Positions 63,897-64,000 of a DNA stretch of 64,000 nucleotides are shown one piece after another. A program made the translations under genes and the position numbers. The stretch covers positions 1,798,001-1,862,000 of the forward strand of contig NC_016631.1 in the NCBI RefSeq assembly GCF_000178955.2. The letters are read 5' to 3'. Numbering within the stretch: the stretch's first letter is position 1; every line of letters begins with the position of its first letter. Below the pieces are notes generated by a model. The model was not told where the DNA came from. It made no database searches and saw nothing but the letters and a program-made list of their open reading frames with translations. The stretch is from Granulicella mallensis MP5ACTX8 (lineage in GTDB: Bacteria > Acidobacteriota > Terriglobia > Terriglobales > Acidobacteriaceae).

Positions 63897-64000
63897 TTAT
63901 TCATATCCCTCGACGGCCTTGATGAGATTGTTGCGCAGGGTGACGATGGCTTTCTGTACCTGCGGATATTCCTCGGCTGTCAGGCCAATAGCCTTGGCGA
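63897..64000 (-). CDS. C-terminal fragment of a hypothetical protein, 5' end outside window
   Basis: Minus-strand open frame running off the window; the visible C-terminus is AKAIGLTAEEYPQVQKAIVT-LRNNLIKAVEGYE, then TAA at 63897-63899. Helical and mildly charged; no family recognised. Accepted because the frame is open to the edge and the sequence ends immediately beyond a type A repeat, as other genes here do. Confidence 0.5.
   Translation of the reverse strand, partial: AKAIGLTAEEYPQVQKAIVTLRNNLIKAVEGYE

Overview
The window reads as chromosomal DNA from a member of the Acidobacteriota, most likely family Acidobacteriaceae (Terriglobus/Granulicella/Edaphobacter-like). This is an inference from gene content: a 1167-residue Oar-type TonB-dependent receptor with an N-terminal carboxypeptidase-regulatory-like domain, next to a winged-helix/transmembrane regulator of the type found beside such receptors in this group; a GH29 fucosidase; high GC; and many long palindromic intergenic elements. 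No rRNA, CRISPR array or intact transposase is visible. One tRNA, initiator tRNA-fMet, is present.

Layout. 0-5.2 kb: end of a YeiH-type exporter, LysR regulator, RidA-like protein, DUF6629 membrane protein, gap and a P-loop kinase-like gene. 5.2-9.1 kb: an osmoprotectant ABC operon (ATPase, permease, a DUF1444-like gene, TTG-initiated lipoprotein binding protein, DinB-like gene). 9.2-11.5 kb: divergent DHA2 efflux pump and MarR regulator with a clear operator. 11.7-17.6 kb: ribA, a Tat-exported phosphoesterase, an M24 peptidase, accB-accC and thiE. 17.6-20.8 kb: two APC amino-acid permeases. 21.2-27 kb: a 915-residue secreted protein of unknown function, a GIY-YIG protein, and a MacA-like adaptor with a LolD/MacB-type ATPase. 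27.4-34 kb: sugar/amino-sugar cluster (SIS isomerase/deaminase, DeoR regulator, sugar porter with a large extra loop, poxB) with a shared operator-like motif. 34.2-39.2 kb: regulator interrupted by an in-frame TAG, then the TonB-dependent receptor. 39.7-47.2 kb: nucleoside-type MFS, a two-gene unit with a lone NAD-binding domain, malQ, a PpiD-like foldase and a BON-domain protein.

47.5-58.3 kb looks like a decayed integrative element. It starts at tRNA-fMet, has a tyrosine-recombinase remnant just downstream, and ends at an 18-nt copy (17/18) of the tRNA. Its cargo is a CBM/FN3/malectin secreted protein, an MFS+DeoR pair, TetR/SDR, a DinB-like protein, a CGNR zinc-finger protein, an MDR reductase, two alpha/beta hydrolases and a TetR relic. 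58.3-64 kb: DUF892, DUF2252, GH29 fucosidase, a metallophosphoesterase and a gene cut by the window edge.

At least five kinds of palindromic or composite repeat fill intergenic spaces. Some sit inside operons (between accB and accC, and before the osmoprotectant binding protein). One supplies the last codons and stop of the 915-residue protein.
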